Assembly (NCBI GenBank): GCA_933207985.1
Contig: OW240918.1
Location: forward strand, 110,061,454-110,125,453
Direction of reading: 5' to 3'
Length of the DNA stretch: 64,000 bases
Source: Pelobates cultripes
Taxonomy: Eukaryota; Chordata; Amphibia; Anura; Pelobatidae
Part shown: positions 45,446 through 58,195 of the stretch, one piece after another
How the letters are laid out: every line of letters begins with the position of its first letter
Position numbering within the stretch: the first letter of the stretch is position 1
Made by a program: the position numbers and the translations under genes
The notes under the pieces: model-generated
Database searches by the model: none
Seen by the model: the letters and a program-made list of their open reading frames with translations, nothing else
What the model was told of the DNA's origin: nothing

Positions 45446-46060
45446 TGCTTGGTATTGTCTTCTTGTCTTGTTGGAAGGTCCAATGATGCCTAAGCTTCAG
45501 CTTCCTCACAGGCGGTATGGCATTTTCTCCTTTCCTCCTTTCTCCTGATACTTTAGTGAGTCCATCTCACCTTCCACATGCTGCAGGTTTCAAGTTCCAG
45601 AGGATGCATCATTGAGCCAACACCATGCTTAACTTTAGGCAGTGTTCTTTTCAGCTTATGTTTAATTCTTCTTCCTTAAGACATATCGCTGATCCATTGG
45701 GCTGAAAGGTATCAGTTTTGCTTCATCGCTCCACAGCGGTCACAAGGGTTTTTCACAACCTGCCTTCTCAGAAATATGGTTGTAGCCATTAGTAGTTTCC
45801 TTTTTCTACCCCTTCTAGGTTGTGTAACCACTGTACCTTCAATTTTGAACTTGCAAACTATTCTTCCAATGGTGTCTCTAGGAACATTCAATGCCTTTTC
45901 TATCTTCTTGTATCCTGTTCCTTGTTTGTGAAGGGTGATTATCTCTTCTCTTAACTTTGTGGACCATTCTATTGACTTAGCCATATTTATAATAGTAACA
46001 CATTCATCGTGTTCAGCTATTACAATAGATTTTGTTTGATCTGTTTATTGCAAACAGCTG
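45446..46060 (-). pseudogene. Tc1-like transposase fragment, minus strand
   Basis: The start, read from 45984 leftwards (M-A-K-S-I-E-W), shows a paired-type helix-turn-helix region with G-T-G-Y-K-K-I-E-K-A-L-N-V-P and a basic R-R-G-R-K-R-K patch. Left of 45712, decayed core pieces follow (V-K-H-G-V-G-S near 45630, W-x-F-Q-Q-D near 45470). Frames are broken. It is a different Tc1 family from the neighbour at 43731. Confidence 0.7.
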
Positions 46061-49000
46061 AAAGTTTGTAAATTTTGGCAATAATACAGATTTTTAATGT
46101 GGATTGAATATTTTTTTATTACAACTGTAAACAAGAGGAACTTTATTATTATTATATTTTTTTCTTTAACCATATTATAAGGGGTGCAACTGTTCTTGTC
46201 CAACCTGTCACCTCCCCCCCCCCCCCTACCTAAGGGTGGTAGAAGTAAAAGTGGAGGAGGTGCCACTGGAGGTAGGTTGTGACAACTGTGCAGAATCAGA
46301 TACAGCACAAGTGGACCTGCTGCTGTCTGCCCTAGTACTTTCTTGCTTTACTTCTTCCATTGTAGTATAACATGATGTTATATTTGAAGCTGTAGCTTCA
46401 TCCTGACAATGGACCCTTAACTCTCCTTCTACTCATTTCATTGCCACAAAATTTGTACTTTGCAAATAAACCTTCTTGGAGACACTCAATGTGATTCTAA
46501 ACGTTTCTTTGTTGGCATGCTACATTAGTCCCCACCCTTCACCTTGTGTCTGGTGATGATGCAGAAAGCTTTACATTGGTGGCAGTGGACCTTGCAACAG
46601 TAGCTTGCACACTAGAACTTAGTTTATTAATGGAAATGTTGATGATATTGGTATTGGTGTTGCTGGTGATGGTAAAATTGAAAGTTGGTGGGCTACTTGT
46701 GCCAGTGATGGCAGGTGCATGTCTCAACTGTTTTCATTTGATGAGATGATTATATAGCAGATACAGATGGAGATAAAGATGGTAGACAAAATGCAAGAGG
46801 CTAGCGCAAACTAGATGTCAGTGAAAGTAGTGGGCTGCTGCCTGTCCTTTCCACACTTTCCTGTTACAATTCATCTGGCTTGTTGTACTCAAAGTCAAGT
46901 AGCTCCTGGACCAGAAGTAAAAGTGCTATATCTGCAGTGGTGGGGAAACAGATTGAGGTACCTCAGTGTCAGTGAAAGTGGCAGTGCAGGTTGTTGCAGC
47001 ATGAAAAGGATGGGGGAAAAAAAACAATTTCCCCCATGGTGTTTAACAGATATGCTGCTTATTCCACTATCCTGAGGTTGAATAACAATAATAGTGGTGG
47101 TGGTGGTGGAGAAGGAAGTGGTGATGGAAGTGCCAGCAGTCCTCATGGTCGTGGAAGAATTAATTGGGGAGCAGGACATAGATGATGGTGGGTTTGTTTT
47201 TCTTATTACAATAAATTATGTAAGGTGTACAAATGATTGTGTATTATTTGTGTTGCAAAATGGGTAAGTGCTTGGTGGATACACTTCTTTAATGTTATTG
47301 TGTTTAACTTTAAGAAACTGTGCACAATGCTCGCACACTTACATAGCACACACTGAACTGAACACAGTCAAAAAAAAAAAAAATAGGATTTTCTTTCTCC
47401 AAAAAGTAAAAGAAAAGGTTTAACAAGCAGTCTCTCACTAGGGTAAATGACAAATGTTTGTCAATCTCCAACACAAAGCTGTTTCAAATGCCTCTGTCAG
47501 TAGCTGCTAGTTAGATACAGCAAAAAGCTAAGCCGAACTCTCACTAGAATCAATGACCCAGGCTAGGAAAGAGGAACTTTATTTTATTTATTCATTTATT
47601 TTGTTACTGAACACCACAGTCTCCAAAAGAATGATTTTATTTCCTCCAAACTGTTAACAAAAAAAATATAACTTTTAACAACATTAGGAACAATGTCAAA
47701 AGGCCTGCCAACCTCCTGTCTCCCGCTCAAAGTTGTTTCAGATAGATAGATAGAGTAAGCAGCTTATGTATATACATTTATGTTTAAATATTTAGATTCT
47801 GGTTTTACCTGGTTTTTTAATAATCATTGTGACTAGCAGAAATGTCACAGAGTTCAGGTATCCTATTTACATTCAATATTTTATTTGGCCTCCAAATGTA
47901 ATTGTGACAAAGAGGTACAAAAGAGTTCTAATTTATTGCAATTACTGGAGCTTGAAAATGTTGCTTTTCTGCCCGTGGCAACTCTGTTTGAACAGGGCTG
48001 GCGTTACATGTAGTCATACTGCCTTTCCGATCCTATTCTGATTGCATTATTTCAACTTCACTGGAGAACTGCAATGTTTTTATAGAAGCATTCACATGTA
48101 ATTTTAGAAATATTAGTTGAACTGGTAAAAGATAAGGTACTCTGAACCAGCGATAGATTCGAAGATAATCGTGTTCTCATTCTTGTTTCTAGACTTGCGC
48201 ATGACAAGGAAATTTGTTTCGGCCAAATCATTTTTCTAGAAAATAAAACATTTTTGGGGACACCTGAAGTTTGGCTATATGTTGATGTGACAAGACAAAA
48301 ACAATAGTAAAAATTTAGCAGACAAAGCAAAAGGATGCAAAAATTGGCAATTGGTGTACTGCAAATATAGAGGATATGTGAAACAATATTAAAATAATAA
48401 AAATATGTAGTTATAGTTTTATAAAAAATAGAACAATATAAATAGAGAGGTTTTTATTTTATTTTTTTCTCCTCCATTTATTTCCTTTAATTGGTCTCAT
48501 CTTATTTGATCAGTGAATAAAATCAGCATTTAGTCGCCTAGCCAACAGTCATCTATTTATTTTGGCTCCATGGGCAGAAGTCAGGTTCACAAATCAAGAC
48601 AAACATGTTTGGCACTGCGTGGCTCTTTTGGTTTGTGATTTGGGATGAATTGTAGTTCGGACCGAAATGAATCCTCAAGTTTATTTGTTTCTATGTATGT
48701 AAAAGTGGGCAAAATTGAATTTCAAATGCTAAATAATGAATGTGACTACTTTGCACTACTTTCAAAACTCCAAGCACCTTAACCACTGTAGAGTGCTGCA
48801 GTGCTTATGATGCCAGAAAAGTTCATGGCATCGCCCAATGTAAGTGGTAGACTTGGATATTCATTTGGGACCAAACAGTAATTCTGCTGAGACTGGAAAA
48901 ATCTGGCAATTCAAAGAATTTATGATATTTGAACAGCCAAAAATTAACTCTGTTGAGCCAGAACATGTTCATTTTCATTTATAATTCTGTGTGCTAATCC

Positions 49001-49198
49001 TGGCACCAGAAGAAAGGGGGATGAAATTAAAATTATTATTATTATTTTTTTTTTTGCATGTAGTAGTTTCTTACGATGGATAAGATGTCTACCCAATCAT
49101 ATAGATTGGGTTATTAGGGGACAGTTACTGAATGTTGATTTGTAGATTTTAATGTCAGATCAAATGAAGTGATCAATGGAGAGGAAACAAAGGAGGAG
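46061..49198. other. unassigned; Ser/Thr-rich minus-strand stretches and repeat-like pieces
   Basis: 46200-47180 contains several minus-strand frames rich in Ser and Thr, and a C-run at 46215-46226. A hAT-type N-terminal region is possible, but no zinc finger or catalytic motif is visible. 47241-47333 has a partial inverse match at 50463-50566. 47590-49198 is AT-rich and not recognised. Confidence 0.35.
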
Positions 49199-50193
49199 TG
49201 TGACGAAGTGCCCTTCGCCACTTGGTCCTGGAGAGGCCTGCTTGCCAGCCTCCTCCCTGTGACTATGACTCTTTCATGTATTTGGCTTTAAAGCCCCTAG
49301 TCTACCTTCAGACAGACTATTTATGTAGGCTGCTTTATTTATCTTATGTTTTAGTCACCCTGTACCCATTATAGGTGCAGGGTGTGTGTAATGTAATTGT
49401 TTATAGTGTGTGTGTGTACTGTGAAATGTATTGCCTGCTCTCCTGTACTGCTGAGGTTTGCTACCAACTAGGTGGGTTTGGCTATGGAGCTTGTTTAGTG
49501 CCCTATGTTGGTAGCAACAGCAATATGCACTACCTGAATTGCAAGACTGGTTCATTTGCATATTCGTGTATATTTGCATATTGCTAATTCTGCAGGCAGG
49601 TGACATATTTACTGTTAAATATTGTCTCCCCCACCCCTTTAAAAATGTGCCATTGTGTTGTGATAAGTCACTGTGTGTTGCCTGCTATGGTTTGACTGTT
49701 TGTGATTTTAGTGAGGTTTCACAACAATGTTATTGTGGTGACCCTATGGGCTGGTCCCAAGGGAAATAAAGGTTAAGACAGTTCTTCTTGATCCCTCTAA
49801 ACGTAGCCTTGTCTTGTTATTGGAGGGAGCTGTTATAATCACACTGGGGTTTGCTATGCTCTGCATGCTCCCCTGAGCTTGAATCACTTAGCTCTTTTAA
49901 GAGCTGGTTCCTGACACACTCTCTTTGGAGGAGGGGTCTTCACCACACAGTCCTGGATGCTGGAGGTTCATACAGGGTGGAAGGAAGAGTTCTTTCCCAC
50001 ACAGTCCTGGAGGACAGAAGCTGATCCAGGGTGAAAGGAAGACTGCGAGACTCCAGTCAAGATACAGCGGTTGCGGAGTCTGCGGTGGTTGTGGTGTCTG
50101 CTGCACTGCTTGGAGTCCTCAGGAAGCGCTAGGAGCATCCGTCAACGGAGCATCCATACTCAGTCGGAGTACAAGGAGCTCCGTTACAAGGAG
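49194..50193 (+). repeat. solo LTR with perfect 5-bp target duplication
   Basis: The LTR is 49199-50188 (990 bp), from TGTGACGAAG to CTCCGTTACA. AGGAG flanks it at 49194-49198 and 50189-50193. AATAAA near 49764 gives plus orientation. It shares long stretches with the LTR at 59089-60039 (for example ATTATAGGTGCAG and TTGGCTATGGAGC). No internal domain remains. Confidence 0.92.
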
Positions 50194-51828
50194 CAATAAA
50201 ACAAATCTACCTCTAAGCAGGACCCTTCTGACACTTTGACTTCATCTATTGAGTGAGATAGACCATCAGAACCTGTGTGTTTTTAACCTTGCTGTACCTG
50301 TGTTGGTATAGTATAGACTTAGTCTATGATGCATTTCCGTCTAGCAGTTATTACTACCTAGAGCACTAAAGAAAACTTTGTATGAAAGATAAGAAGATTG
50401 TCACTTGCAGCCATTTTGTCATTCATTCTAGTGCTTTCGGACTGTATGCTGTGCAAGTATCTAAGCACTGTGCACAGTGTTTCTTAAAGTCAAACACAAT
50501 AACATTACAGCAGTAACATTACCAATCACTAACCCATTTTTCAACACAAACAGATACTTTTGCTGAATGAAGGCTTAACTCAGTGAAGAAAGCATCCAAT
50601 AGTCAGTTTGAGTCAGAGAGCTACACTCAGCAGACCTCAAGAAAGAAGTCAAATCATTGTATACAAAACATTTCATACCCCTACTAATGGGAGCTAATGG
50701 GAGCTAATGGAAGCCTTAGATATTGATCGAATTACAAATAAGGCACAATGTATGATTATTTCAGTCATGAAATAAAAATGAGTAGGAGAGCTCAGGACAC
50801 TGCTGCTCAGGGTAGAAATACAAAAACGATCCCTACTTAAAATGAATATATAAACCACATTTAAAAATAGGGATTTTATAAGTAGTTCCCCTTTACAAAT
50901 AGTTCCTCTGTTTTTCCACATGTAGGAGATTTGGGAGCAATAATAACAATACAAGGGTTGGATGATGTTTTTGAATACATTTAAGTGCTGTGAGAAATTA
51001 GGTAGCATATTTGTAGCAGGCTATGGATTTCATGCCATATTTGTTATTTTTTATTGTCTGTTTAGTCAAAAAATGTGTTGCTGTAGTCTTATCTATATCT
51101 AGGTATATATGAGCTATATCATCTTTTTATGGTGTAATCATGCATATCATTGACAATGAAGACTGTGATCAATGTTTTTTATGTAATAAGAATTCTGGAT
51201 GATGTGTCTGCCCCTAAATATGTTCAAGTGATTAGCTATGAATACCACAAATGTTAGTTTCCAATGTCAAACATTTTTAGATCAATTTGTATAGGATAAT
51301 CATAGTAAAGATATGTTAAAAAATAAAAAGAAGTCTACAAATATAAAATAGGACTGCTCGCCCCCATTTATATTGACATATTTCTACTTCAGCTGCTTAT
51401 TTCAGCTATACATAATAGCTATAAATGATTTTGTTCAATTGCTTATTGTTGATTTTTTTTTTTTTTTTTTATATATTCTGGTTTTCTCCATAAAAGGGGG
51501 AGATGGAGGGCTGTGGTGGTGCATTAGTCATATTCTTGAAATGTGACATAAGGTTAGAGCATGTAAAGTGATGCCACAGAACCCACTCTCCACTCACAAA
51601 GTAGTCGGTACACATCACCACTCTATTATACAGGCATTCAAGTAACAACTGACAAATTATGGAGTAGACCCAAAAAGACAGACAAGATATTCCACCCTCT
51701 CCCCGCCCCAATAAAACCACTAAATTAATTATGTTGTAAGCAGTGGTCCTTGATAATATTGTGGGAAATATGCCAATTAAGTGCCAAAGTAATTACCATA
51801 AGCAGGAAGACATATATAGGTAGCTGTA
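50194..51828. other. unassigned, AT-rich
   Basis: 50463-50566 is a partial inverse copy of 47241-47333. 51450-51472 is a T-run. No gene recognised. Confidence 0.35.
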
Positions 51829-52415
51829 CATTGATCAGCCACAACAACCACGTGCCTAAATTTGTTTAGGTCCCCCTGCTGCTGCCAAAACATCTCTGAT
51901 GTATTGTTGAAGTATGGACTCCACAAGACCTTTATACATGTCCAGTGGTATCTGGCACTAAGGCATTCTGACCAGTCTGCCACTATGCAGCTCCAAATGC
52001 AGCAATATGAAATGCATTGTGTCTTCTGACATCTTTCTTTCATGGCCAGCATTAGGTTTTTCAGCAATCTGAGTTACAGTATCTCTTCTATATACATTTC
52101 CAGTGGTATCTGGCACTAAAGCATTCTGACCAGTCTGCCACTATGCAGCTCCAATTGCAGCAATATGAAATGCATTGTGTCTTCTGACATCTTTCTTTCA
52201 TGGCCAGCATTAGGTTTTTCAGCAATCTGAGTTACAGTATCTCTTCTATGTGATCGGACCAGACAGGCGAGCCTTTGCTCCCTAGATGCCTTGGATGCCC
52301 ATGCCCCTACATGGGTTCACTGGTTGTCCTTCCTTGCATGACCTTTGGTAGGTACTAACCACTGCATACCAGGAACACTGCACAACACTTTTTGGAGATG
52401 CAATGTTCAGTTACG
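51829..52415 (-). mobile_element. Tc1-like deletion derivative (same family as 30183-30905)
   Basis: The left tip CATTGATCAGCCACAAC follows TA. Inside, on the minus strand, lie pieces of the 5' half of a Tc1-type transposase gene (helix-turn-helix region), while the central part is gone. A 158-bp block is duplicated in tandem. The right tip is not visible, so the element is truncated near 52415. Confidence 0.7.
51933..52248. repeat. 158-bp tandem duplication inside the Tc1 derivative
   Basis: 51933-52090 and 52091-52248 are near-identical direct copies; both begin TATACAT and end ATCTCTTCTA. Only a few substitutions separate them. Confidence 0.9.
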
Positions 52416-52772
52416 GGGTAACAGTTATAGAGATGACCTAGTAGGTTCTTCCTTCTGGACCACTTCATGCCACCCTCATCATAAATAAAATACACAAAAC
52501 CCCTGTTCCTAGTCATCTTTCCACCCAAAAACATTACTTTGTTCTAAAGGTCTCCAAACCTATTCCAGAAATTCCTCTGTAATTCAACAAGTCTATGACT
52601 TGTCAAGTTCTCTGACCTGTCATCCTGTTTATTGACCAGAAAGTAGGGCATATGCAGAGTTCTCAAAAACATAGCCAACTATAGTAACCCTACAACCAGT
52701 CCTTAATAAAATATTTGAAAGTACACAATGACAATATATTGACGCTATTTGTACAACATTTACCCAGAAACT
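52416..52772. other. unassigned
   Basis: No gene or repeat family recognised. Confidence 0.35.
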
Positions 52773-53545
52773 ATATTATTATTATTATTGCCATTAATAT
52801 AGCGCCAACAGATTCCGTAGTGCTTTACAATGTAATGAGAGGGGGATTTAACTATAAATAGGGCAATTACAAAAAACTTACAGGAACAATAGATTGGAGA
52901 GGAGCCTGCTCAAACGAGCTTACATTTTACAGGAGGTGGGGTGTAAAACACAATAGGACAGGAATTTGCAGTCAAATAAGGTGGGCTGCTCTTTAGGAGA
53001 GAGCAGGAGACAGGTATGTGAGGCAGAGGTTAATCTGGGAGGCCATAAGCTTTCCTAAAGAGATGGGTTTTAAGGCACTTCTTAAAGGATTCAAGACTAG
53101 GGGAGAGTCTGATGGTGGTAGGCAGGCTATTCCATAGGAAGAGAGCTAGCCCGTGAGAAGTCCTGCAAGCGTGAGTTGGCCGTACAGGTGCGGGCAATGG
53201 ACAGGAGGTGGTCACGGCCAGAGTGGAGAGACCAAGAAGGGTCTAGAGTTGTTCAATGCTTTATAGGTGTGAATTAGTACCTTGAATTGACTCCTATAGC
53301 ATACAGGAAGCCAATGTAAGGCCTGACAGAGGGGTAAGGTGTGAGAGAACCGACTAGAGAGGAAAATCAGTCTGGCAGCAGTGTTAATTATGGACTGTAG
53401 CTCCTTGGTAGCATCTTGCGTAAGAAAGAAGCGGATGCGGGCTATGTTTTTAAGGTGGAATCTACAGGATTTGGCAACATATTGGATGTGAGGCTCAAAG
53501 GTGAGGCCAGAATCAAATATGATGCCAAGACAGCGTGCTTGCATC
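52773..53545 (-). pseudogene. L2-like LINE, RT C terminus and 3' tail
   Basis: The copy runs leftwards and ends in ATAGCGCCAACAGATTCC plus an (ATT)n tail at 52773. The frame 53544-53212 reads L-G-I-I-F-D-S-G-L-T-F-E-P-H-I, then A-L-H-W-L-P-V-C-Y-R and Y-K-A-L-N. The frame 53215-53030 has L-W-N-S-L-P-T-T-I-R and F-K-K-C-L-K-T-H-L-F. This is the post-catalytic RT region of Jockey-superfamily LINEs (L2/CR1 type). About 30 residues of the usual middle are missing after T-K-E-L-Q-S-I. It is 5'-truncated. Confidence 0.8.
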
Positions 53546-54290
53546 AGTAATTAAAAATGTAACCAATTCCCCATACAACGAATTATGAATATGAATGCAA
53601 GTATTTCCAATTGTTTAACATTTTTTTTAAAGAATTTTTTAAAAAAATGTTTCTAGAACCATTTTATATATGTACCTATGTAACTTGTCTTAATATTGTT
53701 TTTAACAAATTAAATGCCTACAAATGTATTTTAATTAGATATTATATTGGATTAAATACTGTGCAGTAATTTATAAAGTCATCCAGCATGAGACATTTAC
53801 TTGACATAACTTTTGAAAGTGAATCCTCAAAATATATTTATTAATAGATATGTAGATATTTTTATGCATTAGTCATAACATTCAAATCGGACATGTCAAT
53901 CAAATGTCTCTTCACACTGAATATATTTGCATATGCCTGAGATTTACCTTGAATTATATGCTGAGTTAAGCATAATTTACTATATTATTTTTCTGAGGTT
54001 GACTTGCTTAGTAATGAATGTCTCCATTTTATACCAGTTCCATGATGAAACTGCATATGTGTCAGTGAAAGGCATGTTGGCGTGCCATGCCCATTAAAAT
54101 AATTTGCTATATTGGGATTGCTTTATGTTATTGAGCAATGTGAAAGGTGTGTTGTAGAAAACATAGTTTATCACCAATAAAGGCAATCTATCTATTGGGA
54201 CTTATGTTATTGGATTCCAGTTGTGAGTCCATGTCATGGCCCTAGGGAAAATGTTAGATATATAGGTCTATTTATGATAAGATAGTAGGA
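53546..54290. other. AT-rich, nothing recognised
   Basis: No supported feature. Confidence 0.4.
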
Positions 54291-55880
54291 TTTTATATTC
54301 ACAAAAAGGTTCAGGGTATTTAGCAAGAATGCTAGTATTAACGAATGACACCTGTTCTCAGGATACAAATGCAGATCAGGCCCTGCTAAATTAGCAAAAT
54401 CCTCATGTAGAGAAATTAAATTTTAGACCTGTACCTGTTAGTGTCATAAATAAACATCTTAATAATTTAAACATGAAAAACCAGTGTGGACCAGATCAAA
54501 TCTTAGCAATGTTGCTGATGCTCAGCGCACCAGCAATAGCTAAACATTTCATACCCTAATCAATGAATCCTTGGTGTCTGGATACATACCCAAACTTTGG
54601 AAGAATGCAAGAGTAGTACCTATCTATAAAAGTGGTGACAATACTTTGGTTTCTAACTCATTACTCCCTGTATTGTCAAGAATCTTGGAAAAATACATTC
54701 ACACGCAACTATGTGAATATTATCAACAATCAAACTATCTGGCCCCTAATCAATCAGGCTTTCATTCAAATCACTCAATTACAACTGCCCTCTTAAAAGT
54801 TTGTAATGACATCCAAACTAACATGGAAAAGTAGATTTAACTGGAGCTATTTTACATGATTTTGCCAAGGCCTTTGACACAATAAACAATGGCATTCTTT
54901 TGCAAAAACTTAAAAACTCAGGTACTGGTGAATGTCCGCTAACCTGGTTTTGATTATATGTGTCAGATCGATTGCAATATGTGACCATTTCTGATAGCAC
55001 CTCCCTCTCCTGGCCACGTGTGGTGTTCCCCAAGGCTCCATACTCGGCCCACTACTATTCACATTATTTATAAATGATCTACCCAATGTCAGGAAAGCCT
55101 CAACATGTATGCAGATGACACTGTAATCTACACAAGTATACACGACCTATCACAGCTTGTGGCTGTGCTCCACGACCAGTTTGCAGTGGTAGAAAAGTGG
55201 ATTGATTGTGGATAACAAACTCTTCCTAAACACTGACAAAAATGTCACAATGATCTTTGGAACTGTACCTAAATTACATAAACTAGAAAATCCCCAACTA
55301 TGTATCAGAACAAATTCAAATAGCACACTCACCACAGTCTTCTCTTTCAAATACCTAGGTATGTTGCTAGACCCCAATCTATCCTTTGGCCTTCATATTG
55401 AAAAACTTTCTTCAAAACATTATCCAAAACTTAGTGCCCTGTACAAGCCCTACAGAAACAAATACTGCCTAAGGTTACAGGAAGGAAACAAATAGTGCAA
55501 CAAATGCTAATGCCGGTCATTGATTATGGGGATGTTGTGTATGCACCTGCACCGCAAACCCAATTTCATAAAGTTAATACATTGTATAATTTGTTCTGCC
55601 GCTTTGTACTAAAATGTAATCACTTGACCCACCATTGTGACATGTTAAAAGAGATAACAGGTCTACTCAGCTGTTCCCTCCTCCTATAACCTCCGATCTA
55701 GTACCAGCACGATATTTAGCATACCGCAACACAACAATAAAGTGGCTTGATCCTCATTTTGCTACAGAGCACCGCAATTATGAAATAACCTCACTGACAC
55801 AGTCAATCTTCATTCAATCTAAAATCCAAGATTAAATATCTCAATACAGAATGCAGCTGTAATCATGGTTGACTATATTT
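54291..55880 (+). pseudogene. Jockey-superfamily LINE reverse transcriptase (L2/Rex1-like), broken
   Basis: The RT order is clear across frames: G-P-D-Q near 54490, P-K-L-W-K-N-A-R-V-V-P-I-Y-K-S-G-D at 54586-54640, and L-A-P-N-Q-S-G-F-H near 54742. Then come F-A-K-A-F-D-T near 54862-54884, G-V-P-Q-G-S-I-L-G-P-L-L-F near 55023-55060, Y-A-D-D at 55108-55119, and F-K-Y-L-G-M-L-L-D-P-N near 55348-55380. A C-terminal region near 55500-55800 includes V-I-D-Y-G-D-V-V-Y-A. Several frameshifts and stops. The endonuclease is not seen, so the copy is 5'-truncated. Its family differs from the L2-like copy at 52773. Confidence 0.8.
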
Positions 55881-56436
55881 ATTACTTGGTGTGCATTAAA
55901 TTTATATATGTGTGTATATATACATACTATTTTTGGAATATTATATTATATTGAATCCAGTGTTACATTTCTCAAAAGAATTTGATATTTCAAAATGTAA
56001 AGCAAAGGTTTACCAGTTCACCAGAACTACAGATTCTAGATGTAGCTACTTCGGACATTGCTGTAGCAGTATTATCTGGAAGAACTAAACTGGAACAATT
56101 CATCTTGTCTTCTTTTTCTCACTTAAAATAAATGATATAGAAATAAATTAGGTGAAAGGGAGTTACTATTAATGACCCTATCGTGTAAAAAAAATGTCCC
56201 TTGTATTACAGACTCTTTTTTTTTTTTTAATGGAATCAAATCGATACCTACAGAAATGTTACAACTTGACCAACATGTTCAATAGTTCTTGCCTAGCCAT
56301 GGTGGTCTAGATTAGTTCTTAATTCCTTAAATTTTCAGAAAATATATTTTTAAAATGAATGTCAGTCTGCTGGCAGGTCACCTAGGTATCAAACAAACCT
56401 TGTCTATCTTACAGAGATATTTCTGGTGGCCTAACT
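55881..56436. other. AT-rich, nothing recognised
   Basis: A TATATGTGTGTATATATAC patch near 55900 may be the LINE tail. Otherwise unassigned. Confidence 0.35.
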
Positions 56437-56829
56437 TTAAATGGACACTATATTCAGTAGGACCACTATAGCTTAATGTAGTGGTTATGGTGACTGTAGC
56501 CAGTGTGCATCACTTGCATTCATTGTCTTCCAGCGCTGAACGTTATCCATAGGGATGCATTTATTCCATACATCTCTATGAGGCAATGCTGATTGGTGTG
56601 GTGCAGCTTTTTGCCACGCATGCACAATAGCCTCCAAATGCTCTCCTGTGGAAAGCCTTGGATTTTCCGAGATCTTAAATATTGATGATGACCTGTTTGG
56701 TGTCGGAGAAAAGGTGAGTTTAGTCACCTTTCCCATGTGATCTAAGGGGGACTATGGGCCTAAATAATTAATTTAACTCTATATTGTCAAGATTTTTTTT
56801 GTATTCCTAAAACTATAGTGTTCTGTTAA
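56437..56829. mobile_element. TTAA-flanked MITE with terminal hairpin
   Basis: The left end TTAAATGGACACTATA and right end ACTATAGTGTTCTGTTAA are imperfect inverted repeats with TTAA at both tips. Near the left end ACCACTATAGCTTAATGTAGTGGT folds with a GCTTAA core. This is the inverse of the TTAAGC loop in the MITEs at 3288 and 3950, so it looks like the same superfamily in the other orientation. No coding capacity. Confidence 0.7.
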
Positions 56830-57766
56830 TTATTATATTTGAACATATATTTATCACTGTGATATTTGTTAAAGAGAAAAAAGTTACAACCTATTCCTAT
56901 ACTTGATAATCCAGAGGATTCCTATTTTTAGGATTTCAGTGTTGATTTACCACTCTCTGAAGGAAATACCACTATCCTAGTAGATCGACAAACATGCCCC
57001 ATTTTGTTTCCCTACCATCTCTCTCTGACGTACTAACAACCGCCAAACTGCTTGTCTCTAATTTAGTAATTTTGGAATCCCCAAGAAAATTATACTGATA
57101 GAGTTACTCAATTTAATTCCAAATTAATCCATATTAATTTGGAATCAATCAGATATTAAATAACATGAAATAACCTTTTTATTTCACCCACAGTTTAATC
57201 AACAAACTGAGAAAATAAATCAAATTCCTGAACAATATCTTATATTATATTGTTGTTATCTCCAAAATTATTTGAATAGTCTCCTACCATTGGTCAAATG
57301 TGCCTACAATAACTCCTTCCATTCATCAGAGTCCATTATTATCAAATTATGGGTAGCATCTATCCATTCTACCTCCTGTCATAACAAATTAGCGTAATTA
57401 AGTGGTTTTGTTTAGTGTTTAGATCATACTCCTGATGTCCACTGCTCCATTCTCTTCTATTTCAGAGTTAAAGCATTTTTGTTTCAATTTATGCTGCCAT
57501 TTCCACAACTCCTCTGGCTGTGACGCAAAAAGCTTGCATGAAAAAAATAAATGTTTAATTTTTAATCAGACGTAAACTTGCTTTAGAAGTTTTTTTGTCC
57601 TGCTCTGTAAATTGAACTTTAAGCATACACATGAGTTTCATGTAGGTTCCAGAATGCTAATTTTTTTATTTGTCAGTCTTTATTTTATTGAGGCAAGTGA
57701 TTCATACAATACAGAAAATAAATAAGGAGTTATAACATTTGTACTTTTATCATGAGAAATGTAGTA
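56830..57766. other. AT-rich, nothing recognised
   Basis: No supported feature. Confidence 0.4.
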
Positions 57767-58195
57767 TAGTGATGTTCCGAACGGTTCGCCGAACGGTTCG
57801 CCGAACGGTTTGCCGAACAGTTCGCCGAACGGTTTGCGAATGGTTTGCCACGAACGGTTCGCCACGGACTCATCATTGAGTAAACTTTGACCCTGTACCT
57901 CACAGTCAGCAGACACATTCCAGCCAATCAGCAGCAGACCCTCCCTCCCAGACCCTCCCACCTCCTGGACAGCTCACTAAGAATGCAGCTTCAAAATGGA
58001 TGCTGTCCAGGAGATGGAAGGGTCTGGGAGGGAGGGTCTGCTGCTGATTGGCTGGAATGTGTCTGCTGACTGTGAGGTACAGGGTCAAAGTTTACTCAAT
58101 GATGAGTCAGTGGCGAACCGTTCGAGCGAACTGTTCACGAACCGTTCGGCGAACCGTTCGGCGAACCGTTCGGCGAACCGTTCGGGACATCACTA
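57767..58195. mobile_element. 429-bp hAT-type foldback element with 8-bp duplication
   Basis: The tips are TAGTGATGTTCCG and GGGACATCACTA, flanked by a perfect ATGTAGTA at 57759-57766 and 58196-58203. Inside each tip are about five tandem copies of an 11-base unit (GAACGGTTCGCC and its inverse). Toward the centre the arms (57862-57975 and 58000-58113) are nearly perfect complements, so the whole element folds on itself. No transposase. Confidence 0.92.

Noticed and set aside
46200..47180. Ser/Thr-rich host protein or hAT transposase
   Set aside because: Several short frames on the minus strand are low-complexity, with no zinc finger or catalytic motif; left unassigned.
49925..50239. 104-codon frame across the LTR end
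   Set aside because: It crosses the LTR boundary and target duplication, so it cannot be an ancestral gene.
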